From Terriglobales bacterium (lineage in GTDB: Bacteria; Acidobacteriota; Terriglobia; Bryobacterales; Bryobacteraceae), in assembly GCA_027485675.1 (NCBI GenBank), contig JAIXQP010000022.1:1-64000 (forward strand): a stretch of 64,000 bases of DNA, read 5' to 3'. How positions within the stretch are numbered: the stretch's first letter is position 1; every line of letters starts with the position of its first letter. This document shows, piece by piece, positions 7,366 to 14,792 of the stretch. The position numbers and the translations under genes are program-made. Below the pieces are notes generated by a model that searched no databases, was not told where the DNA came from, and saw only the letters and a program-made list of their open reading frames with translations.

Positions 7366-8904
7366 GTGCGGATTCTCCTGAGTTTGTTTTTGGTTCTGCC
7401 GGCGCTGGCGCAGCGCCCGTTTGCGGTGGAGGAGGCCACGATTGCCGGGGTGCATGCGGCGATGGTGGCCAAGCGGCTGAGCTGCGAGGGGTTGGTGCAG
7501 AGCTATCTCGACCGGATTGCGGCTTACGATCAGCAGTGTCCGGCGTTGAATAGCCTGATTCTGGTGAACCCGGGGGCGCTGGCGGAGGCGCGGGCGTTGG
7601 ACGCGCGGTTTCGGGAGGGCGGGGTGACGGGTCCGCTGCATTGCGTGCCGCTGATTGTGAAAGACAACATGGAGACGGCGGGGATGGCGACGACGAACGG
7701 GGCGCTGGTGTTTCAGAAGTATGTCCCGGCGAAAGACGCGTTTCAGGTGGCGCGGGTGAAGCGGGCGGGGGCGCTGGTGCTGGCGAAATCGTCGATGGCG
7801 GAGTGGGCGTTTAGCCCCTATGAGACCGTGAACTCGGTGTTGCCGGGGTATACGAAGAACCCGTATGCGCTGGACCGGGTGACGGCGGGGTCGAGCGGGG
7901 GGACGGCGGCGGCGGTGGCGGCGAATTTGGGGCTGGCGGGGTTGGGGACGGACACGGGGAACTCGATACGGGGGCCGGCGTCGCATCAGGCGCTGGTGGG
8001 GATTCGGTCGACGATGGGGTTGACGAGCCGGGCGGGGGTATTTCCGCTGGTGTTGAGCGCGGATATCGCGGGGCCGATTACGCGGACGGTGGAGGATGCG
8101 GCGAAGATTCTGGCGGTGGTGGCGGGGACGGATCCGGAAGACGCGGTGACGGCGGAGGCGGACCGGCATTTGCCGCAGTTCCAGTGGAATCGGGAGGCGT
8201 TGCGGGGGGCGCGGATTGGGGTGTTGCGAGAGGCCTACGTGCGGGAGACGACGGACGCGGAGGTGGTGGCGGTGTTTACGCGGGCGCTGGGGGAGTTGCG
8301 GCGGGCGGGGGCGACGGTGGTGGAGGTGGCGCCGATTCCAGGGTTTGCGGAGTTGCGGCGGGCGCGGGACACGGGGCCGTGCATGGGCTTCCAGTATGAC
8401 CTGCCCAGGTTTTTGGCGGCGCGGCAGGGGCAGGTTCCGGTGCAGACGATGGGGGAGATTTTGCAGTCGAACGGGTACCATCCGCATGTGCAGCGGCGGT
8501 TGGAGACGGCGGCTCGGGGGCCGGTGAACGGACCGGAGTCGGCGGCGTGCGCGGCGGACCGGGAGTTTCGGGAGCGGTTTCGGCGGGCGGTATTGGAGGC
8601 GATGGAGACGCACAAGCTGGACGCGTATGCGTATCCGACGTGGAGCAATCCGCCAAGGCGGATTGGGGACCTGAACACGCCGCACGGGGACAATAGCCAG
8701 GTGTTTTCGCCGACGACGGGCTTCCCCGCCCTGAGCGTGCCGGTGGGGTACACGCGGGGGAACCAGTTGCCGCTGGGGATGACGCTGCTAGGGCGGCCGT
8801 GGACGGAGGGGCGGCTGGTGGATTTGGCGTACGCCTATGAGCAGGCGACGCGGCACCGGCGTCCGCCGGCTTCCGCGCCGCCGCTGAGCAAGCGCAAGCG
8901 TTAG
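7366..8904 (+). CDS. Secreted amidase-signature family amidohydrolase
   Basis: Protein of 512 residues with a GTG start followed by a signal peptide (MRILLSLFLVLPALAQ). The amidase-signature Ser-cisSer-Lys triad is visible: Lys99 in LIVKDN, cis-Ser176 in AGSSGG and nucleophile Ser200 in TDTGNSIRGPAS. Full family length. The family hydrolyses C-N bonds in amides, including amino-acid and aryl amides; the specific substrate cannot be read from the sequence. Export suggests scavenging of extracellular amides or peptides. Its last four bases overlap the end of the convergent dehydratase gene. Confidence 0.85.
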   Translation: MRILLSLFLVLPALAQRPFAVEEATIAGVHAAMVAKRLSCEGLVQSYLDRIAAYDQQCPALNSLILVNPGALAEARALDARFREGGVTGPLHCVPLIVKDNMETAGMATTNGALVFQKYVPAKDAFQVARVKRAGALVLAKSSMAEWAFSPYETVNSVLPGYTKNPYALDRVTAGSSGGTAAAVAANLGLAGLGTDTGNSIRGPASHQALVGIRSTMGLTSRAGVFPLVLSADIAGPITRTVEDAAKILAVVAGTDPEDAVTAEADRHLPQFQWNREALRGARIGVLREAYVRETTDAEVVAVFTRALGELRRAGATVVEVAPIPGFAELRRARDTGPCMGFQYDLPRFLAARQGQVPVQTMGEILQSNGYHPHVQRRLETAARGPVNGPESAACAADREFRERFRRAVLEAMETHKLDAYAYPTWSNPPRRIGDLNTPHGDNSQVFSPTTGFPALSVPVGYTRGNQLPLGMTLLGRPWTEGRLVDLAYAYEQATRHRRPPASAPPLSKRKR

Positions 8905-10691
8905 TGGCTGTGGCGGGGAATCTCTTTGCCGATGTCCTGATACTTGACGGCGAATTCGAGGACGCCGCCTTCGCCCAACTGGCCGACGTGCTTCTGATAG
9001 AGCTCCTGCCAGGGGGATTGCGGGGTGGCGGGGGCGACGCTCATGGTTTCCCGGCGGGCGGCGAGCTCTTCTTCGGAGAGGAGGACATCGACGCGGCGGG
9101 TATTGAGATCGACGCGGACGGAGTCGCCGGTTTTGAGCAGGGCGAGGCCGCCGCCGACGGCCGCTTCCGGCGAGGCGTTGAGGATGGAGGGGCTGGCGGA
9201 GGTGCCGCTTTGGCGGCCGTCGCCCATGGTGGCTAGCTGGTTGACGCCCTTCTTGACGAGATCGTCCGGGGGGAGCATGTTGACGACTTCGGCGGCGCCG
9301 GGGTAGCCGACGGGGCCGGTGCCGCGGATGACGAGGATGCAGTGTTCGTCGATGTTCAGGGCGGGGTCGTTGATGCGTTCGTGGTAGTCTTCGGGGCCTT
9401 CGAAGACGATGGCGCGGCCGGTGAAGGCGTTTTCGTCGCCTTCGGTTTCGAGGTAGCGGTGGCGGAACTCGTGGCCGATGACGGAGGTTTTGACGAGGGC
9501 GCTGTCGAAGAGATTGCCCTTGACGACGAGGAAGCCGGCGTTTTCCTTGAGGGGGCGATCGATGGGGCGGATGACGATGGGGTCGGCGCTGACGCAGTCG
9601 GCATAGGCGACGCCGACGGTTTTGCCGGAGACGGTGAGGGCGTTTTCGCGGATGTGGCCGCCGCGGAGGAGTTCGCCGATGATGGAGGGGACGCCGCCGG
9701 CGCGATGGAAGTCCTCGCCGAGGAAGTCGCCGGCGGGTTGGATATTGGCGAGGAGGGGGACGTGGTGGCCGACGGTTTCCCAATCTTCGACCTGGAGATC
9801 GACGCCGATGTGGCGGGCGATGGCGATGATGTGGGGCGGGCAGTTGGTGGAGCCGCCGATGGCGGAGTTGACGACGATGGCGTTCTCGAAAGCTTCGCGG
9901 GTGAGGATTTTGGAGGGATGGAGGTTTTCGGCGACCATGGCGACGATGCGGCGGCCGGTTTCATAGGCCATCTGGCCGCGTTCGCGGTAGGGGGCGGGGA
10001 TGGCGGCGCAGCCGGGGAGGGACATGCCGAGGGCTTCGGCGAGGGAGTTCATGGAGAGGGCGGTGCCCATGGTGTTGCAGTGGCCGGCGGAGGGGGCGGA
10101 GGCGACGACCATATCGACGAACTCGGAGTAGTCGATTTCGCCGGCGGCGTGAAGGCGGCGGGCTTCCCAGACGGCCATACCGCTGCCGGCGGGTTTCCCC
10201 TTAAAGTAACTGTTGAGCATGGGGCCGCCACTGAGAACAATTGACGGGATGTTAACCGTCGCGGCGGCCATGATGCAGGCGGGGGTGGTTTTGTCGCAGC
10301 CGGTGGTGAGGACGACGCCGTCGATGGGGTAGCCGTGGAGGATTTCGGTGAGGGTGAGGTAGGAGAGGTTGCGGTCGATGGAGGCGGTGGGGCGGCGGCA
10401 GCTTTCCTGGATGGGATGGGTGGGGAAGACGAGGGGGACGCCGCCGGCGTCGCGGATGCCGTCGCGGAGGCGGCTGGCGAGGTCGAGGTGGATCCGGTTG
10501 CAGGGGGAGAGGTCTGAGCCGGTTTGGGCGATACCGATGATGGGTTTGCCGCCCTGGAGCTCGTCGCGGGTGAGACCGTAGTTGGTCATGCGCTCGAGGT
10601 AGATGGCCATATTGCCGGGATCGCTCGGATTGTCGAACCAGGCCCGGCTGCGTAAGCGCCCTTTTATCTGCTCTTTAGGATCGGTGATCAT
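8901..10691 (-). CDS. IlvD/Edd family dehydratase, pentonate/sugar-acid type
   Basis: Protein of 596 residues matching the IlvD/Edd family end to end. The three cluster-binding cysteines are Cys64 (SPCNRIH), Cys132 (TTGCDKTTPA) and Cys205 (SAGHCNTMGTA), with the Mg-binding lysine after GCD. The length and the segment FPTHPIQESCRRPTA resemble L-arabinonate/D-xylonate dehydratases, which carry a [2Fe-2S] cluster and remove water from a sugar acid, more than the biosynthetic IlvD. This fits the enolase-family dehydratases and hexuronate-type transporters further along. Substrate is inference. Starts 15 bases after the end of rnhA on the same strand. Confidence 0.85.
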   Translation of the reverse strand: MITDPKEQIKGRLRSRAWFDNPSDPGNMAIYLERMTNYGLTRDELQGGKPIIGIAQTGSDLSPCNRIHLDLASRLRDGIRDAGGVPLVFPTHPIQESCRRPTASIDRNLSYLTLTEILHGYPIDGVVLTTGCDKTTPACIMAAATVNIPSIVLSGGPMLNSYFKGKPAGSGMAVWEARRLHAAGEIDYSEFVDMVVASAPSAGHCNTMGTALSMNSLAEALGMSLPGCAAIPAPYRERGQMAYETGRRIVAMVAENLHPSKILTREAFENAIVVNSAIGGSTNCPPHIIAIARHIGVDLQVEDWETVGHHVPLLANIQPAGDFLGEDFHRAGGVPSIIGELLRGGHIRENALTVSGKTVGVAYADCVSADPIVIRPIDRPLKENAGFLVVKGNLFDSALVKTSVIGHEFRHRYLETEGDENAFTGRAIVFEGPEDYHERINDPALNIDEHCILVIRGTGPVGYPGAAEVVNMLPPDDLVKKGVNQLATMGDGRQSGTSASPSILNASPEAAVGGGLALLKTGDSVRVDLNTRRVDVLLSEEELAARRETMSVAPATPQSPWQELYQKHVGQLGEGGVLEFAVKYQDIGKEIPRHSH

Positions 10692-10706
10692 AAGTATCTC
10701 TTTCAG

Positions 10707-11150
10707 CTATTCACTGTGGGTTTGTTCGCGGGCGGCGCGGGTGGCCAAATCGTCGCAGCGGTTGTTGTCGGCGTGGTTGGCGTGGCCTTTGGTCCAGTGC
10801 CAATGGGTTTCGTGGCGGCCGACCTGGTGGTCGAGCTCTTCCCAGAGGTCGCGGTTGATGACGGGCGATTTGTCGGCTTTGACCCAGCCGCGTTTCTTCC
10901 AGCCGTGGATCCACTGGGTGATGCCGTTTTTGACGTATTCTGAGTCGGTTGTGACGGTTACTTCACACTTTTCTTTCAGGATGGCCAGGCCTTTTATGGC
11001 GGCGGTGAGCTCCATGCGGTTGTTGGTGGTGGCCTTTTCGGAGCCGTACATTTCTTTGGTATGGGCGCCGAAGCGGAGGACGCAGGCCCAGCCGCCGGGA
11101 CCGGGGTTGCCGAGGCAGGCCCCGTCAGTGATGAGTTCCACCTTTTTCAC
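10707..11150 (-). CDS. rnhA: Ribonuclease HI
   Basis: Protein of 147 residues, the normal length of bacterial RNase HI. It cleaves the RNA strand of RNA-DNA hybrids in R-loops and replication primers. The active-site carboxylates are Asp9 (LITDGACLGNPGPGGW), Glu47 (NNRMELTA), Asp69 (TTDSEYV) and Asp133 (NNRCDDLA), with the general His123 (KGHANH). Its ATG overlaps the dusB stop by four bases (ATGA), so the two are translationally coupled, dusB first. Confidence 0.95.
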   Translation of the reverse strand: MKKVELITDGACLGNPGPGGWACVLRFGAHTKEMYGSEKATTNNRMELTAAIKGLAILKEKCEVTVTTDSEYVKNGITQWIHGWKKRGWVKADKSPVINRDLWEELDHQVGRHETHWHWTKGHANHADNNRCDDLATRAAREQTHSE

Positions 11151-12157
11151 GCGGCGACGAGCTCCCGGGTGAAGAAGCGGTCGACGAGGTCGCGGATTTC
11201 CTGGGCGGATTTGGCGTGGTAGATTTCGACGCGGAGCTTGGCGCCGTTGCGGACGCCGTGGGTGAAGTAGCTGGCGAACTGCTTCATTTTGCCGATGGTG
11301 TCGGGGATCTCCTCTTCGTCGAGCATGCGGTAGTAGAGGCTCATGATCTCGTAGCGGTCGGTTTCCGAGGGTTCCCAGTATTCGCCGGTGGCGAGGTATT
11401 CGCCGATCTGGCGGAAGATCCAGGGGTTCGAGGAGGCGGCGCGGCCGATCATGACGGCGTCGCAGTTGGTTTGGCGGACCATGCGGACGGCGTCTTCGGG
11501 GGTGAGGATGTCGCCGTTGCCGATGACGGGGATTTTGACCGCATCCTTTACTTCAGCAATCCGGGTCCAATCCGCTGAGCCGGAATACCCTTGCTCGCGC
11601 GTGCGGGGGTGGAGCGCGATGGCGGCGACGCCGATATCTTCCGCCATTTTCGCCATCTTGACGTGGACGAGCTCGCGGTCGTTCCAGCCGGCGCGGAACT
11701 TCATGGTGAGGGGGATTTTGATGGCGGCTTTGACGCTTTCGAGGATGTTGCGGACGAGATCGAGGTCGCGGAGGCAGCCGGAGCCGCCGTTGCACTTGGT
11801 GACCTTTTTCACCGGGCAGCCGAAGTTAATGTCGACAGCGTCGAAGCCGATGTCTTCGCAGATGCGGGCGGCTTCGGCCATGACTTTCGGGTCGGAGCCG
11901 AAGAGCTGGGAGGAGATGGGGTGCTCTTCGGGCTCGAAGGTCAAGTAGTTGAAACTTTTCTTGCGTCTGCCACCATCTGAACCTACAACGCCGTGCGAAC
12001 TGGTGAACTCGGTCATGAGCAAGCCACAGTGGCCTTGGTTGCGGATGAGGCGGCGGAAGACGGTATCGGTGATGCCCGCCATGGGCGCCAGGACGGTAGC
12101 CGGTTGGATCGGAACCGGACCCATTGCGTAGCCACGCGGAAAGTCGATAACCTGCAT
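11147..12157 (-). CDS. dusB: tRNA-dihydrouridine synthase DusB
   Basis: Protein of 336 residues starting at ATG 12157 (MQVIDFPRGYAMGPV); the longer open frame upstream is Arg-rich and antisense to the lipoprotein gene, so it is rejected. FMN-dependent TIM-barrel reductase that makes dihydrouridine in the tRNA D-loop. Visible features: substrate-side VLAPMAGITDTVFRRL, catalytic cysteine in DINFGCPVKKVTKCNGGSG (about Cys114), HPRTREQGYSG, and the FMN-phosphate loop VMIGRAASSNPWIF. The last motif places it in the DusB rather than DusA subfamily. Confidence 0.92.
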   Translation of the reverse strand: MQVIDFPRGYAMGPVPIQPATVLAPMAGITDTVFRRLIRNQGHCGLLMTEFTSSHGVVGSDGGRRKKSFNYLTFEPEEHPISSQLFGSDPKVMAEAARICEDIGFDAVDINFGCPVKKVTKCNGGSGCLRDLDLVRNILESVKAAIKIPLTMKFRAGWNDRELVHVKMAKMAEDIGVAAIALHPRTREQGYSGSADWTRIAEVKDAVKIPVIGNGDILTPEDAVRMVRQTNCDAVMIGRAASSNPWIFRQIGEYLATGEYWEPSETDRYEIMSLYYRMLDEEEIPDTIGKMKQFASYFTHGVRNGAKLRVEIYHAKSAQEIRDLVDRFFTRELVAA

Positions 12158-12190
12158 TCCTCCATTGTACGAACGAAAGAGGGTTGGAAG

Positions 12191-13099
12191 ATGAAAAAGC
12201 AGATTCTCCTGATGGGTTTGGCGGTGGTTGCCGCCGGGTTGTCGTCTTGTTCGAAGCAGTCGGGTTCGCCGCAGGCGGCGGCGACGGCGGATGCGCCGAT
12301 TGAGGCGCAACCGTTGGCGGCGGCGACGCCGGAGGCCGCACCGCCCCCTCCGGTGCGGGAGCATGCGTTTAAGCCGGTGGGGGCGAAGCGGCCGGCGACG
12401 AGCGGACAACGCCCGGCGTCTGCTCCGGCGGCGGCCGCAGCGCCGGCACCGAGCGGGCCGACGCCGGTTCCGGTGCCGGTACCCGTGATGAACCCGCCCG
12501 CGGCCGCGGCGCCGCGCGAGGTGGCGCAGACGCGGCCGGCGGCGCCGCCACCGCCTCCTCCGCCGCCGCCGGAGCCGATGAAGGTGACGCTCAAGGAGGG
12601 ATCGGTGATTGCGATCCGGCTGGGCGAGACGCTCGATAGCGAGAAGAATGCCGTGGGGGATACGTTTTCGGCGTCGTTGGCCGAGCCGCTGGTGATTGAT
12701 GGTTTTGTGATTGCGGAGCGGGGTGCGCGGGCGACGGGGAAGATTGTGGACCTAGAGCGGGCCGGGCGAGTGAAGGGCGTGGCGGTTTTGCAGCTGGCGC
12801 TGACGGAGGTGACGACGGCGGACAACCAGCGGGTCCCGCTGGTGACGGACGCCTTTTTGAAGAAGGGGCCCGACACAACCAAGAGTGACGCGGCGAAGGT
12901 GGGGGTGGCCGCGGGGATTGGCGCGGCCATCGGCGCGATTGCGGGACGCGGGAAGGGGGCGGCGATTGGCGCGGGCGCAGGCGGCGCGGCGGGGGCCGGG
13001 ACGGTGCTGGCGACGCGCGGGAAGCCGGCGGTGTTGCCGGCGGAGACGCTGGTCCGCTTCAAGGTCGCGCAAGCGGTGACGATTACAGAGAAGCTCTAG
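12191..13099 (+). CDS. Proline-rich lipoprotein with glycine zipper
   Basis: Protein of 302 residues from ATG 12191, preceded by a GGTTGGAAG ribosome-site-like run. The N-terminus is a lipoprotein signal with lipobox LSSC (Cys20). A long Ala/Pro-rich linker (about 30-135) includes a run of nine prolines. A folded segment follows (GSVIAIRLGETLDSEKNAVGD onward, about 140-225) that resembles acidobacterial envelope proteins of unknown function. The C-terminus has a glycine-zipper block (GVAAGIGAAIGAIAG..GAAIGAGAGGAAGAG, about 233-272), a membrane-associating motif. Divergent from dusB. Probably outer-membrane anchored with the zipper inserting in a membrane; role unknown. Confidence 0.75.
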   Translation: MKKQILLMGLAVVAAGLSSCSKQSGSPQAAATADAPIEAQPLAAATPEAAPPPPVREHAFKPVGAKRPATSGQRPASAPAAAAAPAPSGPTPVPVPVPVMNPPAAAAPREVAQTRPAAPPPPPPPPPEPMKVTLKEGSVIAIRLGETLDSEKNAVGDTFSASLAEPLVIDGFVIAERGARATGKIVDLERAGRVKGVAVLQLALTEVTTADNQRVPLVTDAFLKKGPDTTKSDAAKVGVAAGIGAAIGAIAGRGKGAAIGAGAGGAAGAGTVLATRGKPAVLPAETLVRFKVAQAVTITEKL

Positions 13100-13105
13100 G
13101 GCTGG

Positions 13106-13672
13106 TTAGTTCTCCGACTTCTGGAGGATCGAGATCACTTCGCTGCCGCCGAAGGCCGTTTTGCCGACGACGACACCGAGGAAGACAAAGCCGGCTTCAC
13201 CGGCCTGGTTGAGCTCCTTCTGCATGGTGGAGGTTTTGGAGGTTGCCGTGAGCTTGTACTGGATGCGGCCGGCTTTGCTGTCGGGATTCAGTTCCAGAAT
13301 CACGGCGACTTCCCTGCCCCCGAAGGTGGAGGAGAAGACAGTCTGGCCGCAGTAGGCGAAGCCCTCTTCGCCGGCCTGATTGAGCTCCTTCTCCATGGTG
13401 GAGGTTTTCGAGGTGGCGACCAGCTTGTACTTGCGGCCGTTGGTGGCGGCGCTGGAACTCTTCTTCATGACGGTGATGACTTCGCTGCCCCCGAAGGCGG
13501 ATTCGCCGCCCATGACGCCGGCGAAGACGTAGCCTTCGGCCGCGGCGGCGTTGAGCTCCTTTTCCATGGTGGAGGTCTTCGAAGTGGCGAGGACGCGGTA
13601 GTCGAGCTTGCTGTCGGCGGCGACGAGAAGAGCCGAGCACAGGGCAAGCGAGGGTAGGAGTCGAATGAACAT
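13106..13672 (-). CDS. Secreted protein made of three tandem repeats
   Basis: Protein of 188 residues: signal peptide (about 1-18), then three copies of a roughly 58-residue unit. Each copy reads Y(K/R)(L/V).ATSKTSTM(E/Q)KELN, then A(G/A)E(E/A)GF.F or equivalent, then FGG.EVI.(I/V)(L/M).K. The underlying DNA repeats with a period near 174 bases. The motif looks like a small alpha/beta unit similar in flavour to DUF4177, but I cannot assign a family with confidence. Exported to periplasm or surface; no catalytic residue pattern is evident. Confidence 0.7.
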   Translation of the reverse strand: MFIRLLPSLALCSALLVAADSKLDYRVLATSKTSTMEKELNAAAAEGYVFAGVMGGESAFGGSEVITVMKKSSSAATNGRKYKLVATSKTSTMEKELNQAGEEGFAYCGQTVFSSTFGGREVAVILELNPDSKAGRIQYKLTATSKTSTMQKELNQAGEAGFVFLGVVVGKTAFGGSEVISILQKSEN

Positions 13673-13695
13673 ATCGCCATGTTACGCTGACCGGA

Positions 13696-14205
13696 ATGAT
13701 CGCCACACTGTTTTGTGAATATTCGGTAAGGAAATTAATCCAGCTCGCGGAGCGGGTGGAGGTGTGCCTGGAGCGGCTGGAGGAGGAGCAGATTTGGCGG
13801 CGGGGGAGCGAGGCGGAGAACGCGGTGGGGAATCTGGTGCTGCACCTGGAAGGCAATGTGCGGCAGTGGGCGATTAGCGCGGCGGGCGGGGCGAGGGACG
13901 TGCGGGAGCGGGACGCGGAGTTTGCGGCGCGGGGTGGGGTGAGCAAGGCGGAGCTGCGGCGGCGGCTGGGGGAGACGGTGCGGGAGGCGGCGGCGGTGAT
14001 TGAAGGGCTGAGCGCGGAGCGGCTGGCGGAGCGGGTGCGGGTGCAGGGGTATGAGCTGTCGGTGCTTGAGGTGGTGTACCAGGTGGTGGATCACTTTGCG
14101 GGTCATGCGGGGCAGATTCAACTGCTGACGAAGCTGTATACGCAGCAGGATCTGGGATTTTACGCTCATTTGACGAACGCGCAACATGGCGAGTCGACGC
14201 CGTAA
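13696..14205 (+). CDS. DinB/DUF1572 family four-helix protein
   Basis: Protein of 169 residues with the layout of the DinB/YfiT superfamily, DUF1572 subfamily: N-terminal LIQLAERVEVCLERL helix, NAVGNLVLHLEGNVRQWAI with the first metal-type histidine, and a C-terminal block VVYQVVDHFAGHAGQIQLLTK bearing two more histidines in HxxxH spacing. Three histidines at these places usually coordinate a metal. Members act in thiol-dependent or stress metabolism, but most, including this one, have no defined reaction. Divergent from the triple-repeat gene with a short shared promoter region. Confidence 0.75.
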   Translation: MIATLFCEYSVRKLIQLAERVEVCLERLEEEQIWRRGSEAENAVGNLVLHLEGNVRQWAISAAGGARDVRERDAEFAARGGVSKAELRRRLGETVREAAAVIEGLSAERLAERVRVQGYELSVLEVVYQVVDHFAGHAGQIQLLTKLYTQQDLGFYAHLTNAQHGESTP

Positions 14206-14375
14206 GGGTGTTGCGAAAAAGAAATCCGGCGGAGTGGGCCGAAGTGTGCCATACTCGGGGTGCGTAGTTCGTCTGTTCGCTTATTTCGGTGTTTTTCGTC
14301 AGTCCGGCGTCCGTGCCATTCTCCCGATCTTGCCCCAATTCGCTGCCGGCAACTTCGAGTATTGGAGATATTACG
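14206..14375 (+). promoter_or_regulatory. Long leader of the RRM protein gene
   Basis: 170 bases without a gene between the DinB-like gene and the RRM gene, including T-rich tracts and a GGAG ribosome site close to the ATG. Bacterial RRM proteins are often cold-inducible with long structured leaders, so a regulatory 5' UTR is plausible; no defined fold recognised. Confidence 0.3.
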
Positions 14376-14699
14376 ATGAGAAACATTTTTGTAGGCAATT
14401 TGAGCTTCGGCGCGACCGAGCAGGGCGTGCGCGCGGCTTTTGAACAGTACGGTGCGGTGGACCGGGTGAACGTGATCACGGACCGCGATACGGGCCAAGC
14501 CAAGGGCTTCGCGTTCGTGGAGATGGCGAACAACGAAGAGGGCGATCGCGCGATCGACGAGTTGAACGGCTCTGAGTTGAACGGCCGGGCGATGAACGTC
14601 AGCGAAGCGCGTCCGAAGCCGGAAGGCGGACGGGGCGGCGGGTACAGCGGCGGCGGCGGCAATAGCCGTGGCGGCGGCGGCGGCCGGAACCGTTACTAA
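14376..14699 (+). CDS. Single-RRM RNA-binding protein
   Basis: Protein of 107 residues. Residues 1-80 are one RNA-recognition motif with RNP2 NIFVGNLSF at 3-11 and RNP1 KGFAFVEM at about 47-54, both with the aromatic residues that stack on RNA bases. The C-terminal 25 residues are a Gly/Arg/Ser-rich tail (RGG-like) as in cyanobacterial Rbp and plant glycine-rich proteins. Likely a cytoplasmic RNA chaperone or stress-associated RNA binder. Start is the ATG with GGAG seven to ten bases upstream. A strong intrinsic terminator follows directly. Confidence 0.93.
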   Translation: MRNIFVGNLSFGATEQGVRAAFEQYGAVDRVNVITDRDTGQAKGFAFVEMANNEEGDRAIDELNGSELNGRAMNVSEARPKPEGGRGGGYSGGGGNSRGGGGGRNRY

Positions 14700-14710
14700 C
14701 CAGTAACTCA

Positions 14711-14751
14711 GGAAAAGGGCCGGAATCCTTCGGGATTTCGGCCCTTTTTCC
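14711..14751 (+). terminator. Intrinsic terminator of the RRM gene
   Basis: GGAAAAGGGCCGGAATCC, loop TTCG, then GGATTTCGGCCC and TTTTTCC: a long stem with a UUCG tetraloop and T-tract, 11 bases after the stop codon. Confidence 0.9.
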
Positions 14752-14792
14752 ATTGGGGGCGTGGGGTGGATACTCTGAGTAGAGCTCTCTTC

